Shown here: one piece after another, positions 20,850 through 31,939 of the stretch
How the letters are laid out: each line of letters opens with the position of its first letter
Position numbering within the stretch: position 1 is the stretch's first letter
Assembly (NCBI GenBank): GCA_021234155.1
Contig: JAJEKV010000277.1
Location: forward strand, 310,001-374,000
Length of the DNA stretch: 64,000 bases
From: Isoetes taiwanensis
Lineage: Eukaryota; Streptophyta; Lycopodiopsida; Isoetales; Isoetaceae
Direction: 5' to 3'
Program-made: the position numbers and the translations under genes
Notes under the pieces: generated by a model
The model's database searches: none
What the model was told of the DNA's origin: nothing
What the model saw: only the letters and a program-made list of their open reading frames with translations

Positions 20850-22654
20850 TCATCAGCGCATGTTGAGTAGCAAAAAGATCCTGTTAGAAGAATATCAATA
20901 TGCTATGGATATTATATTAGCAGAAGCAGAATTGAATTTTCTTGCTAGAAAGCCTTCAGATTTTACCTGCCAGAAAGAAGACAAAATTTCAGATTTTTTT
21001 TCTCTCTTGAAGTTTTTCCAGTCTTTGAATCCAGTTTTAGAGAACATTGTGTGGCTCTTTGTAGACATATTCTTTATCTATGTTGTATTTATGCATTTGC
21101 AATTGATTTTTTGCAGATTTTGGTATTGCACATTGGCCAGTACAAGGTATGTTGCTAAGAATCTATGATATAGAAAACATTCTTATTTTCTTTGCTGTAT
21201 TATATGCTCTATAGATCTACAGCTATGGAAACAATTAGCAGCCTGTGGTATCATTCCACTCCGCGGCTTATACAATGTGCTATAAAGAGCTTACCTCTTT
21301 TCTTCCAAACATCACTGCATTCGAGGCATCACCAGCATTACATGTTTATTATCTAAACAGGATAAAGATTGAGCATTTGCATGATTCTGCTCTTGAAGTT
21401 ATATTAGCGGGCAGTCACTCTGAAGATAAATTGTAAGTACTCTTCTACCCTATCGTGTTATTTGTTTAATAGTTATCTAGTTGGCTAACGCATTCATCTA
21501 TTTGCACAGGTAATGGCTATTAATCGATCTGAAATTAGTCAAATTATACTACGGAATGGGAAGGATGATAATGGAGAATGGATTGATTTGAATATCTCAG
21601 TGGGTTCTTGGGTAACGATGAGGCCTGCGCAACGGGGTAATCACGCAGTAAAAAAATGAAAGCTCAACGATTTGACCGCACATTGGAAAGCACATGTTCT
21701 TGGATTTGTGATTAGACAAGGCCGTAAAAGTATAGACGAGATTGTTGTTGCACATGCCTATGGGCCTCAAGATATGATGAAGGAGGATATTGCAAAGAGT
21801 TCTACATTTCCAAAGCTTGAAACAAATTGTCTTTGTTCTTCTGAGTTCAAGAATATAGTTCCAAGCCAGAGCATCACAAGCGTGTTAGAAGTTCATCATT
21901 ATGCTATTGGGCAATTACTATTTCCTGATGTTACATTGTCTTCTCTCAGGGATCGAGGTGTTTGGTTCCACAAATACCATTACACGAAATCAAAAGGCAA
22001 GCTAGGCAAGTTGACTTTGGTAGACTTCCCCACGCTAACGCTTGATTTCTAAAGGCATTTGTAATATGCATATTGTTATGGCCTTCGATGCTTATTAGCA
22101 AGAGAAGTACAAAAGCTGTTGACAGAAAGAGGAGGGGTTCGAGGTGCTACAAAAGTCTTCATTCCGATAAGTATATTTGCGTTCTTATTTAAGGATGTAC
22201 AGACGTTAAAGGTTGCACCACAGACATACACCTTCCAAGGTGTTAGCGAAACCTCTCTCGGGCAGATTTTTCATGGAGAATGGAGAAAGCGAATCCATGA
22301 GACAGGTGGACAAATAACTGTTTGCGAGGTGGACTCGAGTAGTTTTACGTTCAGGTAACCATAAAGATTTTGTTGTAATTTTTCTTTTGTAGTAAATAAT
22401 ATGGAACAGCAACTTTCAGGTACAGGTTACCAAAGCAGACCTTATATTGCAATTTCTTTGTTCAAAGAAAAAAAAGGCAGCGAGAAAATGGTCTGCTGTG
22501 CTGGAAAGCCGTGGAGGAGCATTGTATTAGGACTCCTTCAATTGAATTGACTGTGCATATGGAGAATGATCGTATTCAATTATTGAACGTGGAAGAAGTA
22601 TGGACATTAGTGGAATGCGAGAAGGTTATTGGAGTCATTGATTTGGAGTTTTGA
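20850..22654 (+). CDS. Unrecognised multi-exon gene
   Basis: A succession of protein-like blocks lies on the plus strand. They are 20,860-20,985 (LLEEYQYAMDIILAEAELNF), 21,250-21,433 (YKELTSFLPNITAFEASPAL...LNRIKIEHLHDSALEVILAG), 21,515-21,657 (INRSEISQIILRNGKDDNGE...WVTMRP), 21,672-22,050 (HWKAHVLGFVIRQGRKSIDE...VAHAYGP), 22,100-22,355 (TKVFIPISIFAFLFKDVQTL...LGQIFHGEWRKRIHETGGQI) and 22,425-22,652 (YRLPKQTLYCNFFVQRKKRQ...LLNVEEVWTLVECEKVIGVI, ending DLEF stop). The joint between the last two, at FTFR|GTAACC and CAG|GTTACC, looks like an intron. I do not recognise the family. One in-frame stop near 21,656 suggests either an unrecognised intron or decay. Confidence 0.45.
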
Positions 22655-22968
22655 ATTTTATTTCTTGGTGGGCCCGGTAAGAAAGTGGGATATAGAAGAG
22701 AGTACACAATCAGATGCAAGGATTGTATGCCTCCTCATACCCTGAGGATTGATCATAATAACTGATGTACTTAATAATAAAAAAAATAAAAGAAAGGTTC
22801 TACTGGCAGAGTTTGGGTTCAATTCCCAAAGAATCATTTTAGACAGTCCTAACACATTGTATTCATTGGTTCACAGGTTGGATCCATATTTCAGCTTGTT
22901 TGGTAAGTTTCATATCTCGCACTATGACTTTTCAATTGTCTGTCACGTTATCAAATAGGAGTCATGCT

Positions 22969-23240
22969 CTAGCAGTTACAATCTGCACCTTGATGTCTAT
23001 GGTCACTGTGACAGCCTTGACAGTGCTGCTTATACTTGCACATGCTGCATTCTTTTTGTTTGAGACTGTAGTCCAGAGACACAAGATGGCCTATCTCCCT
23101 TGGTATGTTCCCTGACAGATTGTTATAGCTGAGATTCAGCGTTGTAAGCTTTGTGCAACTACAAATTTCAGGCGGAATATTTCCATGAAAATGATTATGA
23201 GAGAGTGTAAGAACAGTAAGATTGGACAGGAAGTGGACCA
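22969..23240 (-). pseudogene. Leucine-rich-repeat receptor fragment
   Basis: The minus strand reads LSNLTVLTLSHNHFHGNIPP, EICSCTKLTTLNLSYNNLSG, NIPREIGHLVSLDYSLKQKE: two and a half plant extracellular LRRs of the LxxLxLSxNxFxGxIP type, as in LRR receptor kinases. Reading after the last repeat turns to unrelated Cys/Lys-rich sequence. No kinase, signal peptide or membrane segment is nearby, so it is an isolated fragment. Confidence 0.75.
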
Positions 23241-24039
23241 ATGAGTTGATTAGATGTGAGAACCATAGGAGATCTTCAAATTGAGAAGGTCCTGTGTAAT
23301 GCATATCTGACAGAAGAAGATGTACATAAAGAAGATGTCCTTTTCTAACATGCCACTATAGCAATCTCCCCTCCAACATCAACAACATTTGAAATGGTTG
23401 CATTTGTTGGGATAGCATTTGTTGGGCTCTACTAAAATTTTAGTCTTACTGTTTTTTGAGGGAAGTTAGACGTTGCCATGCATAATAAGGACAAAAGGAA
23501 GGAGAAGAACAAGCAAAAGTAAAATAATTGCATAGTCCCAGCTCACATATCCATGTAGCTCACATATCTATGTCTGTACATGTGTAACAGAGTGTTGGCT
23601 CTAAATGCATGTTAGTTTGAGATCCATTTAGAATGAGACCAACATGTGTCCTTGTTCAAGTATGCAAGTACTATGAGCTGCTACATGTACTTCTGTATTG
23701 AGCGCTGCACATTGCTAATGACCGAGAAGATGATATTGTTGAGCAGGTTGACCCAAGTGATGAGAAGGAAACAACTTGTCAAATTGCTACTTTAATTGCT
23801 TTTATTTCCTCCATATTATAAATTCATATGGAATAAAACATTGCCTGTGATTGTAAAATAAATTTTATTTAACTGCCTATATTGTTTCATCTTCTTTTCT
23901 GGCTTTGTCGCAGGTTTCCTCAATAACATGGGCACTTATTGTCTTCTTTAAAAATGTGATGTAATTATTGCAGGTATTTCTGAGGATAATTTTTCATGGG
24001 AAATGTCAAAGACATGGAAGCATTTCCACATATCGCTGC

Positions 24040-24195
24040 TATGATATGGGTTTACATTGGCATGCAGGAAAGTCAATGGCAACTTTAAGAATGGACAATG
24101 GCATTTATGATGGGTTTACATGAACGTCCAAGGAAATCCAATGGCATTTATGAAGACTTACATTGGCATGTAGAAAAGTCCATGGCACATTAATA
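24040..24195. repeat. Degenerate tandem repeat (~65 bp)
   Basis: Three imperfect copies of a unit containing GGTTTACATTGGCATGCAGGAAAGTCAATGGCA-like sequence follow each other (about 24,050, 24,112 and 24,165). Confidence 0.55.
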
Positions 24196-24265
24196 ATCCT
24201 AGTAGGTCTTGGCATGCACGAAAGTTAAATCTTCTTTCTTATTTTGGGAGGGTCTTGGCATTTGT

Positions 24266-24304
24266 GCCAGCCGCATGTAACGCCGCATGCGGCGTTCCCA
24301 TTGT
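24266..24304. repeat. GC-rich palindrome, copy 1
   Basis: CCGCATGTAACGCCGCATG followed by CGGCGTTCCC forms an inverted repeat of about 10 bp per arm centred on GCATGC. A second copy, a perfect palindrome, is at 25,690-25,728. Confidence 0.6.
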
Positions 24305-24682
24305 CTTGCGGCCCCCCTCCGGCATCCAGCTTTCCCCCTGCGGGATCCCAGTTCACAAAATTTAATCTTCTCTGGGGCATCCGAGTTGAAGAAATTAATT
24401 GGGGGTAGGGAATTCGAATTGGCTGCCGGCATTCAATACGAAATTAGAGGGAAGGGAGGATGGCAGTGTGTCTACAAAATTTGGGTTCCTTTTCTTCTTG
24501 CGCCTCAACGAATCTGCCGTCTCATTGCCGTAGGCCGGATTTTCCCATCTCTTTGCGGTCTCATTGCAGTAGGCCGGATTGCAGTAACCCGGATCAGAAC
24601 CAGGTAAGCCGGATTCAACTTGCTATGTTGTTTCAGTTTATTGTGCAAAAAACTAACTATTTTTTTCCTTTCGTGTGTGTAG

Positions 24683-26586
24683 CTTGAAGAGTGCTTGCGG
24701 CCAGCGCCAGCTTGCTGCTGTACGAAATTTCCAGGACCCCAAGATTCTCGATTCTTCTCTATCTCATTTTGGGGCTTCGACTGTTTCTCATTTTGGCACC
24801 AAGGCTGGGTTAGATCTTGAAAACGTGAGTAGAGCATATCATTGATAGGCTTGCTTGGTCGGATCTTCTCAGAACTCATGAAGAAATCTTTATTTCAGGA
24901 TTCAAGGCATTTGGAGTTGCTTCTGGAGCCAGTCGTCCAGGGTAAGTGACATGTGACAGGGTTTTATTTTATCATGATTTTTAACTGTTTGTACTTTTTA
25001 AATCTTCAATCCAGCTGGTTGTTTACGCCAATCTTCATTTGACATGCAGGGCACGGGTTAGTTTGCATTGTTCAACACAGGTGAGGTGAGTTTTTTGTCT
25101 CTGTATAGGTCGGTTTGGCGGGCCTAGAACAGAAAAGAAGATAAACAAGCTGAATTAAATAAACAAGGATAGAATAAAATAGACAACATCTTTGAATTAA
25201 ATAAAGTTCAAGAGTAATCCTGGATCGGTGTTGGATATTTTAAACCCAATCGGGCCTATATCAAATAGCTATCCCGGAAATTTTATTACTCTTGGGCCTA
25301 TACTCGCAATGCGCTATTTGGAAATTCTTAGTTTCAACCGGAACAACCCTTCTCTTCAATGTCTCTTATGGATATGGTCGGGACAATGCTTTCGAGGCAA
25401 TTTTCTTTGGCCTAAGCTATTTTATTACAGTTCAATGTCTCTTTTATCTCTTATTTTGGTTAAGCTGGCAATGGCACGCCTAAGGATGTTAGGTTCGGTT
25501 TGAAAACAAAGACGGGGAAAAACTTGGTAAAGGCTACACTTCATGCTCTCTTATGGAGAGACAATGCCTCACGCGCAAGCCAGCTATGGTAATTCATGTC
25601 TGAACCTGCGCAAGCCAGCTTTGTTTAAGCCAATCTTCATTTGATATGCAGTGCCATCTTCTTTTTTATTTTGGTAAGGGGTTGGGGAATGTGCCTGTGC
25701 AGCCGCATGGAACGCCGCATGCGGCGTTCCCTTCCGGGTTGCAGCTCCTCTTGCGGGACGGAGGTTGGCAGCATTGATTGCTATAATTTTGAATCCAAAA
25801 TTAGTATTGAAGGCTGAACCTGTTCTCTAAACTTATGTTTTTGTTGCCTCGGTGAACTGGGTCCGGATCTGTTATGCCGGGTCGTGCATTTTTTTCAGCT
25901 GAGTAGAACCGACTTGGTTATAGTGGGTTTAGAATTCTTCGTTCACATTCCCCCTGCGGTACATATAGATTTGAAGTTGTTCCCTAAACTTACGATTTCG
26001 GTATCTGCAAAGACAGGGACATATTCAAGAGTCATTACTAGCTCTGGAGATTTTAATTTTGGGAACTTCATAGAGGTATGCATTTGTTTGTTTGTTTGCA
26101 TCATAACATGGATATTCAGGCCGTATGCTTTTGGACATGATTGACGATGGCAACAGAACCGGGGATATCATGAATCAATCCCCCTCTGAAGTATATGCAG
26201 CATTTGCAGTGGAAGGTAATACGATGCTTTTAAGTTCTTATTGGCACACAATTATTATGGTTCTGCTTTAGGTACTGGTTTCGTCGGTAAAAGGACTCCA
26301 AATGCAACCAGTAAAATGTTTAACAGGTATAACGATTTGTGCCTAGAACACTGGAAACACTGTTCAACATACTTCTCCACCAACCTCAGACAATACCTAA
26401 GATTTATGGACAGATGACAAGCCATCATAGTTTTTACTACTTGCAGCCCTGGATTGCAACTCCTGAGACCTGTAAGCATCCAGTTTTGACTAAATCTGGG
26501 CTTGGGTCACCAAGTGTTGAGGAGGAAGCTCCTGCTTGCAAAAGACGACGAAATTTTATGTTTGCAGATAACAAAACTTATTTTGA
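24683..26586 (+). CDS. Unrecognised multi-exon gene
   Basis: Several blocks have clear splice borders. They are 24,683-24,823 (LKSACGQRQLAAVRNFQDPK...GLDLEN then GTGAGT); 24,900-24,941 (DSRHLELLLEPVVQ then GTAAGT); 25,900-26,074 (LSRTDLVIVGLEFFVHIPPA...SSGDFNFGNFIE then GTATGC); 26,120-26,215 (RMLLDMIDDGNRTGDIMNQS...VYAAFAVEG then GTAATA); 26,272-26,327 (VLVSSVKGLQMQPVKCLT then GTATAA); and 26,447-26,586 (WIATPETCKHPVLTKSGLGS, a basic KRRR, FADNKTYFE then GTAACT). The borders are good but I do not recognise the protein. The next exons (26,728-27,313) belong to a Rossmann-fold family, so the two may be separate genes or an accidental fusion. Confidence 0.4.
25690..25728. repeat. GC-rich palindrome, copy 2 (perfect)
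   Basis: A perfect 22-bp palindrome beginning GGAACGCCGC and centred on GCATGC, preceded by CAGCCGCAT. It shares flanking bases with the copy at 24,266, about 1.42 kb upstream. It could form a hairpin or a cruciform, or bind a dimeric factor. Confidence 0.65.
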
Positions 26587-26727
26587 GGTAACTGCTCTGA
26601 CATGGATATGTTGAAAATTAGGCATTAAATTGAATTGTGTTCAGGCTCTCATTGGGTTCTGTGAAACGATGGTTTCTATTTTGTGTTATCTTGACATTTG
26701 AATATGCCTACCCATTTCTTCATTTAG

Positions 26728-27313
26728 GTACTTGTTTTCTTGTAAAACTAATGGGGAGGCCAATGTGGCAGCAGTAGAGGCTGCTAGCAAGGCAGGTTAG
26801 TGCTCTGATTATGGAGCCAGGGATTAAAATATTTTTAAAAACTCCCATCTCTTTTCAGGTATTCCAAGGTTTGTCTACATCTCAGTGCATGATTACAAAC
26901 TTCCATCATTTGTTTTAGACTCTGGTTATTTCTCTGGAAAGAGAAAAGCAGAACAGAGTGTACTGTCAAAGTTCCCAAATACTGGTAATTTTCTGCACTT
27001 GTCTACCATACAAATACCACGCATTTTAGTAACAAAAGCTGTTTCTATCAGGCACTGTTCTCCGACCTAGATTTATATATGGAAAGTGGAAAGAGACACG
27101 AGTAAATGGTGTGGATGTGCCCTTAGATGTCATCGGTCGACCTTTAGAAAGTTTTCTTTTGACCGTGGAGAAATATGTGAAGCCATTAAATTCTTTGCCA
27201 GGTTCAGATTTGCTTCTTACATCTCTAGTGAGTGTCGATGATGTAGCTGGAGCTGCCATAAATGCAGTCTTAGATGATTCCATGTTTGGGGTCTTCAATA
27301 TTGAGCAAATCTG
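26728..27313 (+). pseudogene. NAD(P)-binding Rossmann protein, At5g15910-like (C-terminal exons)
   Basis: Three exons with AG/GT borders are visible. They are 26,728-26,795 (TNGEANVAAVEAASKAG), 26,859-26,984 (IPRFVYISVHDYKLPSFVLD...SGYFSGKRKAEQ...SKFPNTG) and 27,052-27,313 (TVLRPRFIYGKWKETRVNGV...VPLDVIGRPLE...SVDDVAGAAINAVLDDS, ending FGVFNIEQI before GTGAGG). The order and wording match plant atypical short-chain dehydrogenase-like proteins such as At5g15910 (HDYNLP, GYFxGKR, RPGFIYGK, PVNVDD, GIFTIEQI in that family). The N-terminal half with the dinucleotide-binding GGxGFxG is not found upstream, so I treat this as a truncated copy unless that exon is far off. It would be soluble and probably organellar by family. 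Confidence 0.65.
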
Positions 27314-27319
27314 GTGAGG

Positions 27320-28035
27320 CTCTCATTTATGGCGACCAGAACTTCCAGTTCATGCAAGGAGGTTGCTGGTTCTAGTTCATGGGTTACAATACAAGTTCCG
27401 AAATAGCTAGGAGAGCAAACGAGTATGACTAATTATGTCTAAATGGCAAATTTGTACAGAATGTTAGAACTGTGTTTAAAATGGTGGCTTCTACAACAGC
27501 TGCTCTCAGTAAGTGAATAACTATATTTATGTCAGGAAGAGACCGAAGCATTTCTTGTGGGAAGTACAAAGCCATAAAAGCTACGAAGATGGTTTGTTTT
27601 ATCCTTAGTACATATTGTCTTGGGTAATCAATTGTATCCAGTATATGTAGCTTGAAGAAGGTAGGTATCAGTTATTGTGATTTGACTTCCCGGGTGGTTC
27701 ATTTTATAGGCAAAAAATTTACGAAAACAGAAATTTCCATGATGGTCGTCTTGTCATTGTTAGCATGTTTCTAAATTCTTAGTTTTGTTGCTTCACTTGT
27801 TCCTTTCAGATTTGGTCTTGAACTAATGTTTTCTGTTTTTTAAATGTGTTACCATTTGTCTATTATCTATCGTGGTATTATGTCACACTTAATATTAGGA
27901 CTTCGAATGTAATAGCTTGTTTTTAGCTCTACTACCATTTTCTATTATGATTCATATGCACTAAGGAATCTCCATGCACAGATATTATATGTACAATATT
28001 ACATGCACTAGGGAAACTCCATGCACAATATTACA
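27320..28035. other. No gene recognised
   Basis: AT-rich, no convincing open frames. Near 27,955-28,040 the phrase CATGCACTA..GGAAxCTCCATGCACA is repeated twice, marking decayed repeat sequence. Confidence 0.4.
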
Positions 28036-28039
28036 TGCA

Positions 28040-28400
28040 CCCCTACACCATCCTTAAGGCCCCGAAGGGGCCAAAATTTTTTTTAGTTAACACAAACCAT
28101 TAACACACAACTACCATTAACATTATTAACACAAACTATTGCATTTGACACATTTAAATTAAAATCCCCCTTAAACCCCCTTTGGTTTGGGTGCATATTC
28201 ACACGGGGGGTTACGTAGGGCAGCGAGAGCCCCAAAAAATTTACAATATATGTACAAAATTAACACCATTAAGTACATTCTCTCAAACCTTATAGTATTT
28301 TGTAAACCTTAATATACAATATACAAAAACTTGTACATGCATACCCCACAAACGAGGATCGCTATGTACGGTCAAGATCTTGGAATAAAGGGCAGGTTTT
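28040..28400 (-). repeat. Two-arm dispersed repeat, copy 2
   Basis: Arm B is read on the minus strand: TAACCCCCCGTGTGAATATG, the CCAAACCAAAGGGGG block, ATTTAAATGTG, and an A/T tract next to the hairpin GGCCCCGAAGGGGCC at about 28,061. Arm A follows on the plus strand (CATGCATACCCCACAAACG, ATGTACGGTCAAG, TGGAATAAAGGG) up to about 28,395. Compared with copy 1 at 3,440-3,835 the two arms are inverted relative to each other. Confidence 0.6.
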
Positions 28401-28498
28401 GTTTCTAGAAATCCCTTTATAGCATGCAAGAGAGAGAGAAAGAGCAACAAATTATATCAATGAATGGACAACATTTGTCGTCGCGGATTTATTAATGA

Positions 28499-28637
28499 AA
28501 CATAGGAGCAAGTGAGGATTTTTTCAAAAGCTACAACACAGGAACAAGTGAGGATTTATTAATGGGTAAAGCTACAACATAGGAACAAAGCATGGATTTA
28601 TTAATGGGTAAAGCTACAACATAGGAACAAAGCATCG
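28499..28637. repeat. ~46-bp tandem repeat, three copies
   Basis: The phrase CATAGGAACAAAGCATGG...TTTATTAATGGGTAAAGCTACAA or a close variant occurs three times in succession, the last two nearly identical. Confidence 0.8.
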
Positions 28638-28639
28638 TT

Positions 28640-29830
28640 GATGTACATTTGTTATCCATAATTACATGGCACATGCTTGTGACCTCAAAATTCCAAAAAG
28701 GCTGCATACTGCAAATCATAATACCTTAAAGAACATGTTTATCTAACAAAATATGATCTTAATTAATAGATAGCATCCTTCACAACCTAACACCAAATAA
28801 ACTTGCAAAATTCCTAAAGCTATTATACACCATATAAAGTTTCTATTACATCCCTTCGTTATTATCAGCCACCACACTCTCGTCTTGTATTAAACAAATA
28901 TTTGCCTGCCTTGTTTACTCTTGAAGGCCCAATTATATCTTAGGCAACTTTTTACGCATCAATAACCAGTAATTATCCAAGAACTACAGAACTACATTAA
29001 GTACGACAAAACCACTATTTGTGAAACAAAAGGATGTTTTAATGTAATTGGTTACATCAAAATATAAGGGTCTGTTACAATAAAACACAGCTTTTGCAAA
29101 GTATATTATATACATTGAAATGGCGACATAAGAATTTATCAGTAGTCAAAAATAGATGAGGCGCTTGCCTACATATCTCATATGATATGCTTCTCCATCA
29201 TGAAGTACAATCATATTGCTGCCAGTTATTTTTGAAGTAAAAAAAAAAATTATTATGGCTAATCTTTCAAATCTCCAAACCATTCTAAGCTCTTTCAGAG
29301 CCTAGAAATATTTTTTTGCATTGTCTTATGCTCCTCAACCATTAAATGAAATGGTATTTATTTCTTGCCTAAACTGTGATGTTAAAATAAATAAGTAAAA
29401 TGGACCGATGTCGGGGAGAGGCATCCAGGAGGCACTGCTCCCTTATTTGAAGTGTCACACCTCATGCATATTGCTAAATAAGAGACATCTCCAGTTGGGC
29501 AGGCAACATAGTGACAATGCACATGCCCACATATTAAACAAATAGAAAACAACTAAGCAGTCAGCATGAGACAATCTAATATGTTTACAAATGTTGGGTA
29601 GATATAATGAAATGCCAGATCAAATGCCGTCATATTCCTGAGAACAACCCATATATTAAAGCATTAGAACACAAAAAGGATGATTTCGTGGCATTTCCTG
29701 TGGGTGCCACTTTTTTTAAATGCTACAAGCCTTTCTTGCATTTCGTTTAAACAAACATAACAAGGCTCCTTCGTGCAGGGATGCAGGGATTCTCTTGGCA
29801 GACGTTAAAAACTGTTCATTTGTGATATAA
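28640..29830. other. Gene-poor AT-rich stretch upstream of the MAKR-like gene
   Basis: No open frame of interest. The last few hundred bases must hold any promoter and leader of the gene at 29,837; no clear TATA box stands out at a sensible distance. Confidence 0.4.
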
Positions 29831-29836
29831 AGCATC

Positions 29837-30814
29837 ATGTCTTGCCAATTGGGAAGCAAGTGTCATCTTCTCTGTTTCTCCAGTTTCTATTGTACAATGA
29901 AGGGGGCAAACTTCATCAACATTGGGGTTGCAAGCCCTGCATTGGCTTTGTTTGATGATGAGGAGATGCAAGATTTCTTTGACATGGAATTTTCCACCTC
30001 ACCTCAGTGGAAAGAGAGTGAGAAATGCAGTGGGCTATCCACATCTACAGCATTCCAAGATTTTGAATTTGGCATGGAATTTGCCACTTCTCCTCGATGG
30101 AAAGAGTGTGAGAAAAAGAGGTCATCCACATCTACAGCATCTCACGATTTTGAATTCCACGTAGCTAACGCAAAGCGTAATGCTTACTACCCTGCCGATG
30201 AACTTTTTCTTAATGGCCGCCTGCTTCCTCTTCATCAAGCTCGCCAAACAATGCTTAACTTATGTGTCGATTCATCCCCTGATTTATCTCCAGACAGCAG
30301 TTCACGAGGAGGATGGAGTGCCAGTTCTGTGTCATCCACTAGCAGCAAAGACTCTGATTTAGAGTTCGATAGTCAGGATGCGCTTCCTCCACCTCCTCCT
30401 CTTCCTCCTCGTCCAGTTTCTCCTGTTAAAACAAATGCTGCTGCTGGAATGAAAGGCCCACAAATTAAGAAAGGATTTTTCAGTTGGAAGACATGGTTTA
30501 AGGGTATCAGAAGCAACTGTGATGCACGTAGGCCTACACTTCGAGCTTCATCTGCTAATCAGAACAAGCAAGAAGCTTTGCAACCCAAATCCACTGACAA
30601 ATTGGATAGCAAGGCTGATGAAGTGACAAGGGTAAGTTTCACCAACAAGAAAAGTGAAAGGCGTGTATCATTTTGTTCAGTATCTGAGGTATCAGCCGCT
30701 TCTCGCAAAAGAACAGATGAATATAAAAAGTCAAGCGATTTGCATAGTGCAGTACAAGGAGCCATAGCTCACTGTAAGATCTCTCAAGGAAATGCGAGCC
30801 TTGGGTGGTTTTAA
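29837..30814 (+). CDS. MAKR/BKI1-like membrane-associated regulator
   Basis: An uninterrupted 325-codon frame. Residues 119-132 (PADELFLNGRLLPL) are the signature seen in plant MAKR and BKI1-type proteins. Residues 143-180 are Ser/Asp-rich, 184-192 are a proline run, 211-225 (KKGFFSWKTWFKGIR) form the basic/aromatic patch, and 305-314 (AVQGAIAHCK) match the C-terminal receptor-docking motif of the family. Members sit at the plasma membrane through basic residues and restrain receptor kinases such as BRI1; that role here is inferred. Residues 50-79 and 80-108 are a tandem duplication (MEF-TSP-WKE...STSTA..DFEF), giving two DFEF motifs. The start may be the first ATG or Met21 (29,897, MKGANFINIG); the first 20 residues are Cys-rich and not typical, so Met21 is plausible. 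There is no intron and no stop, so this is the best intact gene here. Confidence 0.8.
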   Translation: MSCQLGSKCHLLCFSSFYCTMKGANFINIGVASPALALFDDEEMQDFFDMEFSTSPQWKESEKCSGLSTSTAFQDFEFGMEFATSPRWKECEKKRSSTSTASHDFEFHVANAKRNAYYPADELFLNGRLLPLHQARQTMLNLCVDSSPDLSPDSSSRGGWSASSVSSTSSKDSDLEFDSQDALPPPPPLPPRPVSPVKTNAAAGMKGPQIKKGFFSWKTWFKGIRSNCDARRPTLRASSANQNKQEALQPKSTDKLDSKADEVTRVSFTNKKSERRVSFCSVSEVSAASRKRTDEYKKSSDLHSAVQGAIAHCKISQGNASLGWF

Positions 30815-30829
30815 TAATCCAAATTGTTG

Positions 30830-31780
30830 GGGGCAGGACCTCATTTGTTGTGTGCCCACTAAAATATAAAAACAGCCAACTTAACGAAGTTCATTTGTAT
30901 GATAACTCTAATCTCCTCGCAATCAAGCTTTCTAGAAAAAAATCACCAACTTTGACTATTACTTTGAATTTATTTGATAAAGCTGATTATGCCGAATTGA
31001 TATTGAGCACTCACACTGAATGGTACACTAAAGAAACACAGAAATTAACTAAGAAAACAAATTAGCTTGATTATAGGAGGGCAGAGTCTTCACGAGATGG
31101 TGAATAAATTTATATTATCTTATCTTAAAGGGGGCATAGGTGAATATTTATGCACTAAATAACCCCAGAAAGTAACAAAGAAAGCAAACTAAGAACACCT
31201 TTCTCCTGCGTTAGATTGATTATAGAAAGGCAGGGTCTTCATTAGATGGTAATAAACTAATCTTATCTTAAAAGGAACATAGTGAATGTTAATAAAGTTC
31301 TTTCAGTGCGTAAAAGAACATTCGTAAATCAGAAAGGCAAAGAATGAACATGAATAATTGCCACTCTTGCACCCTTAAGCAAGCAAAGGACTAGAGACTT
31401 TAGTTCTAGGTGTAAACTATGAATGTTTGACTATCTATATATTCTGCACAAAGAGTGCCATCTATGCTGTTGAGCTATGGAAAAGGAAAGAGAAAACTCT
31501 CTTATTTATACAAACCTTATTGAAAGATGGAGTTGCATTCCAAACCAGTACAGAAGTTTAAGGCCCGGCGACCAAGCTAAGAGAGTCTTATTCTCCATAA
31601 AGGAGAATGCACAGGCAGATAACTCAAATCCTGTTAACGGTTGCTAACGGCCAAGACAAGGAGACGGAGCCACAAAGCAAACCACAACAAAAAATCTAAG
31701 AAGAAACCTTACCTCTGTTGGCGCCATAAACAGGAGACTCCCCAAATGCAACTCTGGTAGGCATCACATACGTAACCCTA
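30830..31780. other. No gene recognised
   Basis: A/T-rich sequence with short ORFs (30,805-31,065). Two related blocks (GATTATAGGAGGGCAGAGTCTTCA...GATGGTGAATAAA near 31,068 and TTGATTATAGAAAGGCAGGG...TAGATGGTAATAAACTAATC near 31,215) show an imperfect ~147-bp duplication. Confidence 0.45.
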
Positions 31781-31939
31781 AAAAATTAGAGGAAGTGGGA
31801 GAAACGTAAAGGAAACACTGAAGACGAAACATTGGAAACGTTAGAAAGCGTACGTGGCCCAATGCCTACCAGGCAATGGTATGCGAATTTAACTAAGGTA
31901 AGAAGAGAATACGTCAAGAGCAAAACAACGATATGCAGT

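Noticed and set aside
25228-25503. Possible organellar membrane-protein gene (hydrophobic ORFs in two frames)
   Set aside because: Both overlapping frames are open by composition; no chloroplast or mitochondrial protein is recognisable.
26270-26330. TGFVG near 26,275 as the missing Rossmann glycine motif
   Set aside because: The following residues do not fit the fold and the better splice-consistent frame there reads VLVSSVKGLQ.
28499-28637. Short regular repeats as a CRISPR array
   Set aside because: The units are contiguous near-identical tandem copies without variable spacers, and the genome is eukaryotic.
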